From contig JABHGH010000002.1 in the NCBI GenBank assembly GCA_018672145.1, forward strand, positions 1 to 7,952: a stretch of DNA of 7,952 nt. Reading direction: 5' to 3'. Shown in pieces: positions 1 to 7,259 of this stretch. This DNA is from Flavobacteriaceae bacterium (GTDB lineage: Bacteria > Bacteroidota > Bacteroidia > Flavobacteriales > Flavobacteriaceae). The notes below the pieces were generated by a model. The model saw only the letters and a program-made list of their open reading frames with translations, did no database searches and had not been told where the DNA came from. The first letter of the stretch is position 1. Every line of letters begins with the position of its first letter. The translations under genes and the position numbers were made by a program.

Positions 1-63
1 AAACCAAAAGTGAGACTAACGGCCAAAGGTCTTCAATGCGATCCTCAATCGGGATGCTGCTAA
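1..63 (+). CDS. Possible C-terminal end of a convergent gene of unknown function (partial)
   Basis: Plus-strand frame 1 is open from the left edge to a TAA at 61-63 and would encode the last 20 residues of a protein ending LQCDPQSGCC. The stop falls 9 bases before the metF stop, which is the tail-to-tail arrangement expected at the end of an operon. The closely spaced cysteines at the end could bind metal or act as thiols, but I do not recognise the family. The support is weak. The stretch is short, and two other frames are also open here: plus frame 3, with a stop at 87-89, and one minus-strand frame without an ATG. This is an inference from layout and an open frame only. Confidence 0.3.
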   Translation, partial: KPKVRLTAKGLQCDPQSGCC

Positions 64-72
64 GGCTAAGAG

Positions 73-1029
73 TTAAAAGATTTCTTTAGCAATCGTGTAG
101 ATATTATCGGATTTACCCATCGAATAATAGTGTAAGAACGGGACGCCATGCTCTACCAATTCATTACTTTGTGCAATACACCACTCAATCCCTACTTGTC
201 GGACTTGCTTGTTGTCCCTGCATTTGATTACCTCTTTAATAAGTGGCTCTGGAAGGTCAACATGAAAGCGATGCGGGATCAAATTGAGTTGTTTGGCAGT
301 GGCCATGGGTTTTAACCCCGGGATAATGGGAACCTCAATTCCTGCTTTTCTGCATTTATCTACAAATGCAAAATACTTTTGATTGTCAAAAAACATTTGG
401 GTCACCACATAGCTAGCCCCTGCTTCGACTTTCTTTTTTAGGAAATGGATGTCGCTCTCCAAGCTCGGTGCTTCCATGTGTTTTTCTGGATACCCAGCCA
501 CGCCAACGCAAAAATCAGTGGTTGCCGTATTTTCGATCGAATCATCTAGGTACTGTCCATGATTCATCGCATCAATCTGCTTGACCAAATCAACCGCATA
601 GGCGTGTCCATTTGGCTCCGCAGTAAAATACGTTTCAGACTTTACCGCATCTCCTCGTAATGCAACAACATTATCGATCCCTAAAAAATGAAGGTCAATC
701 AAAAAGTTTTCCGTGTCTTCTTTGTCAAATCCTCCGCATAAAATATGGGGAATCGCATCGACTTTATATTTGTTTTGAATCGCTGCACAAATCCCAACGG
801 TTCCTGGACGTTTACGAACAACTTGTTTTTCCAATAAACCATTTGGTAATTCTTTATAGATGTATTCTTCACGGTGGTAGGTAACGTCAATAAACGGAGG
901 TTTAAACTCCATCAAAGGATCGATATTTTCAAAAATGGTTTGGATATTCTGCCCTTTTAGTGGGGGTAGAATTTCAAAGGAAAATTGGGTTTTCCCTTTA
1001 GATTGTTTAATGTGTTCTGTTACTTTCAT
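73..1029 (-). CDS. metF: Methylenetetrahydrofolate reductase (NAD(P)H), MetF
   Basis: This cytosolic flavoprotein of 318 residues reduces 5,10-methylenetetrahydrofolate to 5-methyltetrahydrofolate, the methyl donor for the methionine synthase encoded just upstream. The whole protein matches the single-domain bacterial MetF (beta/alpha)8 barrel, and its length is slightly above the roughly 300 usual for that form. The conserved active-site motifs are visible. FSFEILPP carries the catalytic glutamate (E19, equivalent to E28 of E. coli). ALRGD carries the FAD-associated aspartate (D127). VTQMFFD carries the folate-contacting glutamine (Q211). The ATG lies 3 bases after the metH C-part stop, so it is the last gene of the operon. 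The TAGGAT just before it is too close for a normal Shine-Dalgarno site, and coupled translation is likely. It ends in TAA at 75-73. Nothing suggests truncation. Confidence 0.97.
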   Translation of the reverse strand: MKVTEHIKQSKGKTQFSFEILPPLKGQNIQTIFENIDPLMEFKPPFIDVTYHREEYIYKELPNGLLEKQVVRKRPGTVGICAAIQNKYKVDAIPHILCGGFDKEDTENFLIDLHFLGIDNVVALRGDAVKSETYFTAEPNGHAYAVDLVKQIDAMNHGQYLDDSIENTATTDFCVGVAGYPEKHMEAPSLESDIHFLKKKVEAGASYVVTQMFFDNQKYFAFVDKCRKAGIEVPIIPGLKPMATAKQLNLIPHRFHVDLPEPLIKEVIKCRDNKQVRQVGIEWCIAQSNELVEHGVPFLHYYSMGKSDNIYTIAKEIF

Positions 1030-1032
1030 ATC

Positions 1033-3705
1033 CTAATCGTTCAAGTTGGGTCGTAACCATTTTGTTGCTTCATCAATGGAAATGTTTCGACGTTGACTAT
1101 AATCTAGCAGTTGATCCTCAGTTATTTTTCCCAATCCAAAATACCTTGCATCTGGGTTTGCAAAATAGTAGCCCGAAACCGATGCTGCTGGCCACATTGC
1201 CAAGCTTTCGGTGAGTTCGACACCTATGCTTTTGGATACATCTAACAACTCCCAAATCGTATTTTTCTCCAAGTGGTCTGGACAGGCTGGATATCCTGGC
1301 GCAGGTCTTATGCCACGGTATTTCTCCAAAATTAGGGATTCGTTACTTAGCTCTTCTTCAGGCGCATATCCCCAATAGGTTGTGCGAACTTGCTTATGTA
1401 GATATTCAGCAAAGGCCTCTGCCAAACGATCGGCGAGTGCTTTGACAAGAATACTATTGTACATGTCGTTGTTTTCTTCATAACGATCTGCCAATTCACG
1501 AGTCCCAAAACCAGTACTCACACAAAAACAGCCCACATAATCATCATTACCTTTCGGGGCTATAAAGTCCGAAAGTGCATAGTACGGCTTGGCTTTTGCC
1601 TTTTTACCCTGTTGTCGCAAACAAACAAACCTATGCATTGTTTCTTTTCTATCTTCGTTAGCATAAATCTCAATATCATCTTGATCATTGCTATTGGCAG
1701 GAAATAGCCCAAAAACCGCTTTGGCCTTTAGCCATTTACCTTCTATGATTTGTGACAAAAGAGCTTGTGCATCCTCAAACAGAGAAACGGCTTGTTCTCC
1801 AACTACCTTATCCGTGAGAATATTGGGATACTTACCGTGCAAGTCCCATGATCTAAAAAAGGGGCTCCAATCGATATAATCGACTAAAACTGACAGGTCT
1901 TGGTCTTCAATGCATTGAATGCCCAATTGTTGAGGAACTACAGTTTGATATTCTTTCCAATCAATTGTAAATTTTTGTTCGCGTGCTTCTGGAAGTGAAA
2001 CAAAAGTTTTGTGTTCTTTTCGCTTTGCAAAATTTTCACGAAAGGTTGCATAATCTTCTTTGACCGACTTCTGATACTTGTCAGAGGCATCGTTCTGAAG
2101 AAGTTGACCGACAACGGTAACAGCACGTGAAGCGTCGTTGACATGCACCACGCTTTGGCCGTATGCTGGATCAATTTTAACTGCGGTATGTGCTCGTGAA
2201 GTCGTTGCGCCGCCTATGAGCAATGGTACTGCACTGTGGACGCGCTCTAATTCATTGGCCACAAAAACCATTTCGTCGAGCGAAGGTGTAATGAGTCCAC
2301 TTAATCCAATGACATCTACTTGTTTTTCGATAGCCGTTTGGATGATTTTTTCAGGTGGAACCATAACCCCCAAATCAATAATTTCGTAATTATTACAGCC
2401 CAAAACAACGCCGACAATGTTTTTACCAATGTCGTGTACATCTCCTTTTACTGTTGCTAACAAAATTCGCCCTGCATATTCTTGTTTCCCATCTTTTTCT
2501 TCTTCTATGAAAGGGAGTAAATATGCCACTGCTTTTTTCATAACTCGAGCCGACTTAACCACTTGTGGCAGGAACATTTTTCCGCTACCAAACAAATCGC
2601 CAACAACATTCATCCCATTCATCAAATGGCCTTCAATGACTTGAATTGGACGTTCTACATCTAAGCGAGCTGCTTCGACATCTTCCTCGATAAAGGCATC
2701 TATTCCTCGAACTAGCGCGTGAGTAATCCGTTCTTGCAAGCTCTGTGAACGCCAGCTGAGATCATCTTTGGACTTGACCTTTCGGCTTCCCTTTACTTCT
2801 TCTGCATAATTCAGGAGGCGTTCGGTAGCATCTGATCGACGATTGAGAAGCACATCTTCTACATAGGACAAAAGCTTTTTAGGAATATCACTATAAATTT
2901 CTAGCATTGTTGGGTTGACAATTCCCATTGTCATACCATGCTGTATAGCATGATATAAAAATACAGAATGCATTGCCTCCCTCACGGTATTGTTGCCACG
3001 AAAAGAAAAAGAGACATTACTCACACCTCCACTCACATTTGCGTAGGGAAGATTTTGACGAATCCATTTGGTCGTTTTAAAAAAATCAACCGCGTTTGTG
3101 AGGTGTTCCTCCATTCCTGTAGCGACTGGAAATATATTGGGGTCAAATATGATGTCTTGGGGTGGGAAATTGATTGTAGTAACCAAGACTTCATAGGATC
3201 GTTTACAAATTTCAATTCGACGATCGAGAGTGTCTGCCTGACCATCTTCATCAAATGCCATGATAATAACAGCCGCACCATGGCGCTTGATGGTTTTCGC
3301 CTGATGGATAAAGGTTTCTTCACCTTCTTTTAAACTAATAGAGTTTACCACACATTTACCTTGCACGACTTTAAGTCCTGCTTCAATGATTTCCCACTTT
3401 GAGCTATCAATCATAATGGGGACACGTGCAATATCAGGCTCGGCTTGCAAAAGGTTAAGGAAACGAGTCATTGCCTCTACCCCATCGATCATGCCCTCAT
3501 CCATATTGACATCTATAATCTGAGCCCCCCCGACAACTTGTTCGCGAGCAACTTCTAAGGCAGCCGTAAAATCGTCTTGTTCAATAAGTCGTAAAAAAGC
3601 GCGAGACCCTGTCACATTGGTGCGCTCACCAATATTAATAAAATTGGAGTCGGGCTTCACAACAAGTGGTTCTAGTCCAGCTAACTTTAGGTGTTTTGGG
3701 GTCAT
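1033..3705 (-). CDS. metH: Methionine synthase, folate/cobalamin/activation subunit (C-terminal part of split MetH)
   Basis: This 890-residue protein corresponds to modules 2-4 of cobalamin-dependent methionine synthase. It takes the methyl group of 5-methyltetrahydrofolate onto cobalamin for transfer to homocysteine held by the separate N-part protein. Domains in order are a pterin-binding barrel (about 20-280, starting with NIGERTNVTGS), the helical cap over cobalamin (about 315-405), a Rossmann cobalamin-binding domain (about 408-545) and the SAM-binding reactivation domain (about 600-885). The cobalamin motif DVHDIG supplies the axial ligand H424 and its partner D422. SGLITPS supplies S475. 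These match E. coli D757, H759 and S810 in spacing. RPAPGYPACPDH at R800 onward is the reactivation-domain SAM motif. The start chosen is the ATG at 3705 (MTPKHLKLAG), because the 29 codons before it overlap the upstream gene out of frame and do not look like MetH. The start follows the N-part stop by 10 bases that are nearly all T, so there is no Shine-Dalgarno site. Confidence 0.96.
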   Translation of the reverse strand: MTPKHLKLAGLEPLVVKPDSNFINIGERTNVTGSRAFLRLIEQDDFTAALEVAREQVVGGAQIIDVNMDEGMIDGVEAMTRFLNLLQAEPDIARVPIMIDSSKWEIIEAGLKVVQGKCVVNSISLKEGEETFIHQAKTIKRHGAAVIIMAFDEDGQADTLDRRIEICKRSYEVLVTTINFPPQDIIFDPNIFPVATGMEEHLTNAVDFFKTTKWIRQNLPYANVSGGVSNVSFSFRGNNTVREAMHSVFLYHAIQHGMTMGIVNPTMLEIYSDIPKKLLSYVEDVLLNRRSDATERLLNYAEEVKGSRKVKSKDDLSWRSQSLQERITHALVRGIDAFIEEDVEAARLDVERPIQVIEGHLMNGMNVVGDLFGSGKMFLPQVVKSARVMKKAVAYLLPFIEEEKDGKQEYAGRILLATVKGDVHDIGKNIVGVVLGCNNYEIIDLGVMVPPEKIIQTAIEKQVDVIGLSGLITPSLDEMVFVANELERVHSAVPLLIGGATTSRAHTAVKIDPAYGQSVVHVNDASRAVTVVGQLLQNDASDKYQKSVKEDYATFRENFAKRKEHKTFVSLPEAREQKFTIDWKEYQTVVPQQLGIQCIEDQDLSVLVDYIDWSPFFRSWDLHGKYPNILTDKVVGEQAVSLFEDAQALLSQIIEGKWLKAKAVFGLFPANSNDQDDIEIYANEDRKETMHRFVCLRQQGKKAKAKPYYALSDFIAPKGNDDYVGCFCVSTGFGTRELADRYEENNDMYNSILVKALADRLAEAFAEYLHKQVRTTYWGYAPEEELSNESLILEKYRGIRPAPGYPACPDHLEKNTIWELLDVSKSIGVELTESLAMWPAASVSGYYFANPDARYFGLGKITEDQLLDYSQRRNISIDEATKWLRPNLND

Positions 3706-3715
3706 AAGAAAAAAA

Positions 3716-4699
3716 TTAGCGAGGTTTGTAGTTGGCGACCAAAGACGCAATTTCTTGAATATGTTCAGGACCTGTACCGCAACAACCTCCAATGATATTC
3801 ACTAAGTTGTTCTCTACATATGGAGTGATCAATTCCTTCATCTCTTTAGGGCTCTGGTCATACTCCCCAAAAGCATTGGGCAAACCAGCATTTGGGTGAA
3901 CTGATATCAAAATATCCGTATTTGCGCTCAATCGTTGTATGTAAGGGAAGAGTTGATCAGCTCCCATAGCACAGTTAAAACCAATACTTAAAAGATCGAC
4001 GTGGGATAGCGATATCAAAAAAGCCTCCGTCGTCTGACCCGAAAGGGTACGCCCGCTTGCATCGGTGATTGTACCGCTCGCCATCACCGGAATCGTGCTT
4101 TCTCTTTCCTCTTTCACCAAGTCAATGGCATAAAATGCCGCTTTTGCATTGAGTGTGTCAAAGATGGTTTCAACAAGTAAAATATCAACACCACCGTCAA
4201 TCAATGCCTCTGTTTGGAGTTTGTATGCTTGCATAAGCTCGTCAAAAGTAATCGCACGAAAACCCGGATCATTAACATCGGGAGACAAGCTGGCTGTTTT
4301 ATTTGTTGGCCCCACCGAACCTGCTACAAAACGGGGCTTATGAGGCTCTTGCTCGGTAAATTTATTAGCGATTTCTTTTGCAAGCTTGGCCGATTCGAAA
4401 TTGAGCTCATAAGCCAAATCTTCCATTCCATAGTCTGCCATCGCAATCGTGGTTGACGAGAAGGTATTGGTTTCAACAATATCCGCACCTGCTGCAAAGT
4501 ATTTGGTATGGATATCCTTTATCGCTTGAGGCTGTGTAATTGAAAGTAAATCGTTGTTTCCTTTTAAGGGTATCTTATGATCTGCAAAACGAGTTCCTCG
4601 AAAATCCTTTTCTTTAAAATCATAGGATTGCAACATTGTGCCCATGGCACCATCAAGCACTAATATACGTTCCTCTACTATCTTACGGATATTATACAT
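3716..4699 (-). CDS. metH: Methionine synthase, homocysteine-binding subunit (N-terminal part of split MetH)
   Basis: This is a 327-residue homocysteine S-methyltransferase domain, equivalent to module 1 of MetH. It binds zinc and activates homocysteine as a thiolate to accept the methyl group from methylcobalamin on the partner protein. Near the start is LDGAMGTMLQ, typical of the family. The three zinc-ligand cysteines are present: C243 in FNCAMG, and C306 and C307 in IGGCCGTGPEH. Their 63-residue spacing equals that of C247, C310 and C311 of E. coli MetH. Together with the C part the total is 1217 residues, close to the 1227 of intact E. coli MetH, so the split costs no domain. The ATG at 4699 is preferred because MYNIRKIVEERILVLDGAMG is where homology begins. 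Its first 8 bases overlap the end of the MetZ-like gene. An in-frame ATG at 4813 would add 38 residues lying wholly inside that gene and is unlikely. The gene ends in TAA at 3718-3716. Confidence 0.95.
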   Translation of the reverse strand: MYNIRKIVEERILVLDGAMGTMLQSYDFKEKDFRGTRFADHKIPLKGNNDLLSITQPQAIKDIHTKYFAAGADIVETNTFSSTTIAMADYGMEDLAYELNFESAKLAKEIANKFTEQEPHKPRFVAGSVGPTNKTASLSPDVNDPGFRAITFDELMQAYKLQTEALIDGGVDILLVETIFDTLNAKAAFYAIDLVKEERESTIPVMASGTITDASGRTLSGQTTEAFLISLSHVDLLSIGFNCAMGADQLFPYIQRLSANTDILISVHPNAGLPNAFGEYDQSPKEMKELITPYVENNLVNIIGGCCGTGPEHIQEIASLVANYKPR

Positions 4700-5873
4700 G
4701 ATAACGGCTAAGTGCCTGATCAATGTCGGCAATGATATCATCGATGTGTTCAAGACCAACCGACACACGGATAAGTCCATCAGGGATATCAACGTGTTGA
4801 CGTTCTTCAACACTGAGTTTACTGTGTGTTGTAGAAGCTGGTTGAGTAATCGTAGTGCGTGTATCGCCTAGATTAGAAGTGAGAGAACACATTTTTATTT
4901 CATCAATAAAGTTACGACCTCCTTGCACCCCACCATCTACTTCAAAAGCAATAATGTTTCCCCCACGTTCCATCTGTTTTTTTGCGAGAGCATATTGAGG
5001 ATGATTTTTCAGAAAGGGATAACGAGTATCTACAACTTTTGGATGGTTGTTTAAAAACTCGGCAAGCTTTTCTGCATTATCACAATGTTTTTCAACACGA
5101 ACGGAGAGTGTCTCCAAACTCTTGGACAACACCCAAGCATTGAAGGGTGATAAACTTGGGCCTGAGTTTCGCGAAAAGAGATATATTTCTTTGATCAAAT
5201 CTGCTCGACCAATTGTAATTCCGCCCAGTACTCGTCCTTGACCGTCTATAAGTTTGGTTGCAGAGTGAATCACCAAATCAGCGCCAAATTTGATCGGCTG
5301 TTGGAGATAGGGCGTGGCAAAACAATTGTCAACAATAAAAATGAGATTGTGTTTTTGGGCTATTTTCCCCAAATACGCTAAGTCTAAAATCTGGAGACCT
5401 GGATTGGTCGGAGATTCAATGTAAAGAATCTTGGTTTGTGGTAATATCAAATCCTCAAGGTGTTCGATATCCGAAGCGTCAAAATAAGATGTTTCGATTT
5501 GCCACTTCGGAAACACTTTGGTAAACAAGGAATGTGTTGATCCAAAAACTGCGCGTGCAGATAAAATGCGATCTCCGCTATTGAGAAGGGCCGCAAACGT
5601 CGAGAAAATGGCTCCCATGCCAGTGGCAAATGTATGCCCTGCTTCTGCACCTTCGAGCTTACACATTTTCTCAACTAGCTCAGCATTGTTTGGGTTGGAA
5701 AAACGACTGTAAATATTGCGTTCTTTTTCCTCAGCAAATGAAGCACGCATATCTTCGGCATCTTCAAAAACAAAACTTGAAGTGAGATAAAGTGGATTGC
5801 TATGTTCTAAAAAAGGAGAGCGAGCAAGCTGCGTTCGAATCGCATTCGTTTCATTCTTATTTTTAAGTGACAT
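4692..5873 (-). CDS. metZ: Trans-sulfuration PLP enzyme, O-succinyl/O-acetylhomoserine sulfhydrylase (MetZ-like)
   Basis: This is a complete 393-residue member of the Cys/Met-metabolism PLP family, of normal length. It probably replaces the acyl group of acylhomoserine with sulfide to give homocysteine; cystathionine gamma-synthase activity with cysteine is the main alternative. Seen directly are Y55-S-R57 (phosphate-binding residues lent by the neighbouring subunit), TGMGA at 84-88 for the cofactor phosphate, D182 for the pyridine nitrogen, and K207 in HSATKLIDGQGR, which forms the Schiff base. NLGDTRTTITQPASTTH and GLIRVSVGLE near the C terminus bind the substrate carboxylate in this family. 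The HSATK-IDGQGR and LSPFNAW wording resembles MetZ more than MetB or MetC. The start overlaps the end of the OsmC-family gene by 11 bases and the stop overlaps metH by 8, so it is tightly embedded in the operon. Substrate preference cannot be read from the sequence. Confidence 0.85.
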   Translation of the reverse strand: MSLKNKNETNAIRTQLARSPFLEHSNPLYLTSSFVFEDAEDMRASFAEEKERNIYSRFSNPNNAELVEKMCKLEGAEAGHTFATGMGAIFSTFAALLNSGDRILSARAVFGSTHSLFTKVFPKWQIETSYFDASDIEHLEDLILPQTKILYIESPTNPGLQILDLAYLGKIAQKHNLIFIVDNCFATPYLQQPIKFGADLVIHSATKLIDGQGRVLGGITIGRADLIKEIYLFSRNSGPSLSPFNAWVLSKSLETLSVRVEKHCDNAEKLAEFLNNHPKVVDTRYPFLKNHPQYALAKKQMERGGNIIAFEVDGGVQGGRNFIDEIKMCSLTSNLGDTRTTITQPASTTHSKLSVEERQHVDIPDGLIRVSVGLEHIDDIIADIDQALSRYHV

Positions 5874-6285
5874 AAGGGACTTGGTTTACAATAACAGAAA
5901 ATGAAATTTTGGCTGTATGCTCAAGAGTTTTTGAAACTGAACAATACTTTTCAAAAGAGAGTTTCGAGGCACGGTAAATACGGTCTGCGGGCACATCACC
6001 TGTTGCGATAACAGTCGCGTGAATGGCCGTAAACAGGGAAGGCACTTGACCTTTAACCCGATCGCCTTTGACTTTGATATGGAGACTGTTTGGCGTTATT
6101 TTTTGCTTATTCAGAATCGAAACAATATCTATACTACTACATCCTGCTACGCCCATAAGCAGTAATTCCATGGGGCTTGCGCCTTTTGGGTCATCACTAG
6201 AAGTCGTGTCGATAGAAATACGATGACCTCGGTCGTTTGTAATAACAGAGTGAAATCCTTCTTGGTGGTTGAGTTCTACATTCAT
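5863..6285 (-). CDS. OsmC/Ohr-superfamily protein, YhfA-like, role in the met operon unknown
   Basis: This small soluble protein of 140 residues has the OsmC fold, with no signal peptide or membrane segment. Two conserved cysteines are present: C49 in GVAGCSSIDIVSIL and C115 in FEKYCSVSKTLE. They are 66 residues apart, the spacing of the catalytic pair C59 and C125 in E. coli OsmC. The wording SPMELLLMG-AGCSSIDIVSIL, LFT-IH and EKYCSV follows the YhfA subgroup, whose function is not established, more closely than classical OsmC or Ohr peroxidases. Thiol-dependent peroxidase chemistry is possible from the cysteines but not shown. The ATG overlaps the metX stop as ATGA and the stop lies inside the start of the MetZ-like gene, so it is translated with the pathway enzymes. 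An inferred role is handling reactive sulfur or peroxides near sulfide and homocysteine chemistry, or protecting an enzyme thiol. Confidence 0.88.
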   Translation of the reverse strand: MNVELNHQEGFHSVITNDRGHRISIDTTSSDDPKGASPMELLLMGVAGCSSIDIVSILNKQKITPNSLHIKVKGDRVKGQVPSLFTAIHATVIATGDVPADRIYRASKLSFEKYCSVSKTLEHTAKISFSVIVNQVPYVT

Positions 6286-7259
6286 TTGTTTGTGTTTACG
6301 TTTGAAAAAATGGGGGATAACATGGCTTCCAACTGATCGTATTCAATTAAGAAAGCGTCATGTCCATGAATTGATGTGATCGTGTGATAATGAAGGTTTG
6401 TTTTATGCTTCATTAAAGCGGTATAGGTTTCTCGATTTTCGCCGTCCGTAAAAAACAAATCAGTGTCGATCGAAATTAAGTGGATGGATCCTTTGATCGT
6501 GGATAAAACCTGCTCAAACGAACCTCGTCCTTGCAAGATATCAATCGTGCGTAACAGATGATTCATGAGCTTATAGGCTTGAAGTAAAAACCGTTTTTGG
6601 AGCTTTTCACCATGATACAACAACCAGCTATCCATGTTGAAAATACCTTTTTCTTCATGGATTGACCTCCCAAATCTAGCCTTAAACGATTCCGGTGTTC
6701 GATAACACAACATGGCGTGGATACGCGCATCAAACAAAGGGTTTTTGGAATTGTGAAGAATACGATCTTGCAGCAAAGTATTTGCCAATACCCAATCTGA
6801 TGTTTTCCAATCGCAAGCAATCGGAATTAAATGTTTAATCAAATCTGGGAAACTCGCACCCAATTCCCAAACCAATGCACCACCAATAGAACCTCCAACG
6901 GCGGCATAAAGTTTTTGAATATTGAGATGGTCTAGTGCTTGTTTAATGAGGAATGCCACATCACGAAGAATCAAACCTTCGTAGGATTCAATGACATAAT
7001 TTTCGGCTCCATTTCCGGGGAAATTAAATGCCAATATGGTGAATTGTTGGGTATCGATAACCTTGCCGTCGCCAATCATTTCTGACCACCAACCATGCGC
7101 ACCACACACCTCAGCATCTCCAGTAAGTGAGTGATTGACCAATACTACAGGAGCACTTCCTAGGGGGAGACCAAAGAACTTGTAAGAAAGTTTCAAGTTC
7201 ATTTGCTCTCCCGAAAGGGTCGTGTAATCATCAAACGCTATGTAGGCGAGTTGCGACAT
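6282..7259 (-). CDS. metX: Homoserine O-acetyltransferase (MetX-type alpha/beta hydrolase)
   Basis: This 325-residue cytosolic alpha/beta-hydrolase transfers an acyl group, most likely acetyl from acetyl-CoA, to the hydroxyl of homoserine and opens the methionine branch. The catalytic triad is visible: S124 in GGSIGG (the nucleophile elbow, usually GGSMGG), D267 in ISIDTDLFF, and H300 in HGHDAFL. Other MetX signatures are NHSLTGD at 42-48, HGWWSEMIG at 55-63, and CYRTPESFKARFGR at 185-198, which forms part of the substrate pocket. The protein is shorter than the 350-380 of typical MetX. The usual GSTGP loop is replaced by FNFPGNGAENY at 78-88, a form I associate with Flavobacteriia. Acetyl- versus succinyl-CoA use cannot be settled by homology alone, but the neighbouring metY favours acetyl. 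The start ATG shares one base with the metY stop (TAATG) and the stop overlaps the next gene as ATGA. Confidence 0.9.
   Translation of the reverse strand: MSQLAYIAFDDYTTLSGEQMNLKLSYKFFGLPLGSAPVVLVNHSLTGDAEVCGAHGWWSEMIGDGKVIDTQQFTILAFNFPGNGAENYVIESYEGLILRDVAFLIKQALDHLNIQKLYAAVGGSIGGALVWELGASFPDLIKHLIPIACDWKTSDWVLANTLLQDRILHNSKNPLFDARIHAMLCYRTPESFKARFGRSIHEEKGIFNMDSWLLYHGEKLQKRFLLQAYKLMNHLLRTIDILQGRGSFEQVLSTIKGSIHLISIDTDLFFTDGENRETYTALMKHKTNLHYHTITSIHGHDAFLIEYDQLEAMLSPIFSNVNTNK

Noticed and set aside
59..70. Tandem hexamer GCTAAG repeated twice just after metF
   Set aside because: Two copies of six bases can occur by chance, and no further copies were noticed nearby.
65..90. Imperfect hairpin (7-bp stem with one bulged A, 11-nt loop) spanning the metF stop, considered as a terminator
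   Set aside because: The stem is AT-rich and weak, and no T run follows it on either strand.
1938..2174. A 78-codon minus-strand open frame inside metH
   Set aside because: It is in a different frame from the intact metH C part, shows no domain, and is a shadow frame.
2968..3333. A 121-codon open frame on the plus strand
   Set aside because: It lies antisense to the folate-binding domain of metH, whose motifs are intact. It shows no recognisable domain and is a shadow of the real reading frame.
3709..3715. T7 tract on the coding strand between the metH halves, considered as a terminator tail
   Set aside because: I found no GC-rich stem immediately before it, and termination here would separate two halves of one enzyme.
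3706..3792. A 29-residue N-terminal extension of the MetH C part starting at 3792
   Set aside because: It overlaps the conserved CCGTGPEH end of the N-part gene in another frame and does not resemble MetH. MTPKHLKLAG at 3705 is the natural start.
4700..4813. A 38-residue N-terminal extension of the homocysteine-binding MetH subunit
   Set aside because: The extra codons lie fully within the 3' end of the MetZ-like gene in another frame. Homology to MetH begins just after the ATG at 4699.
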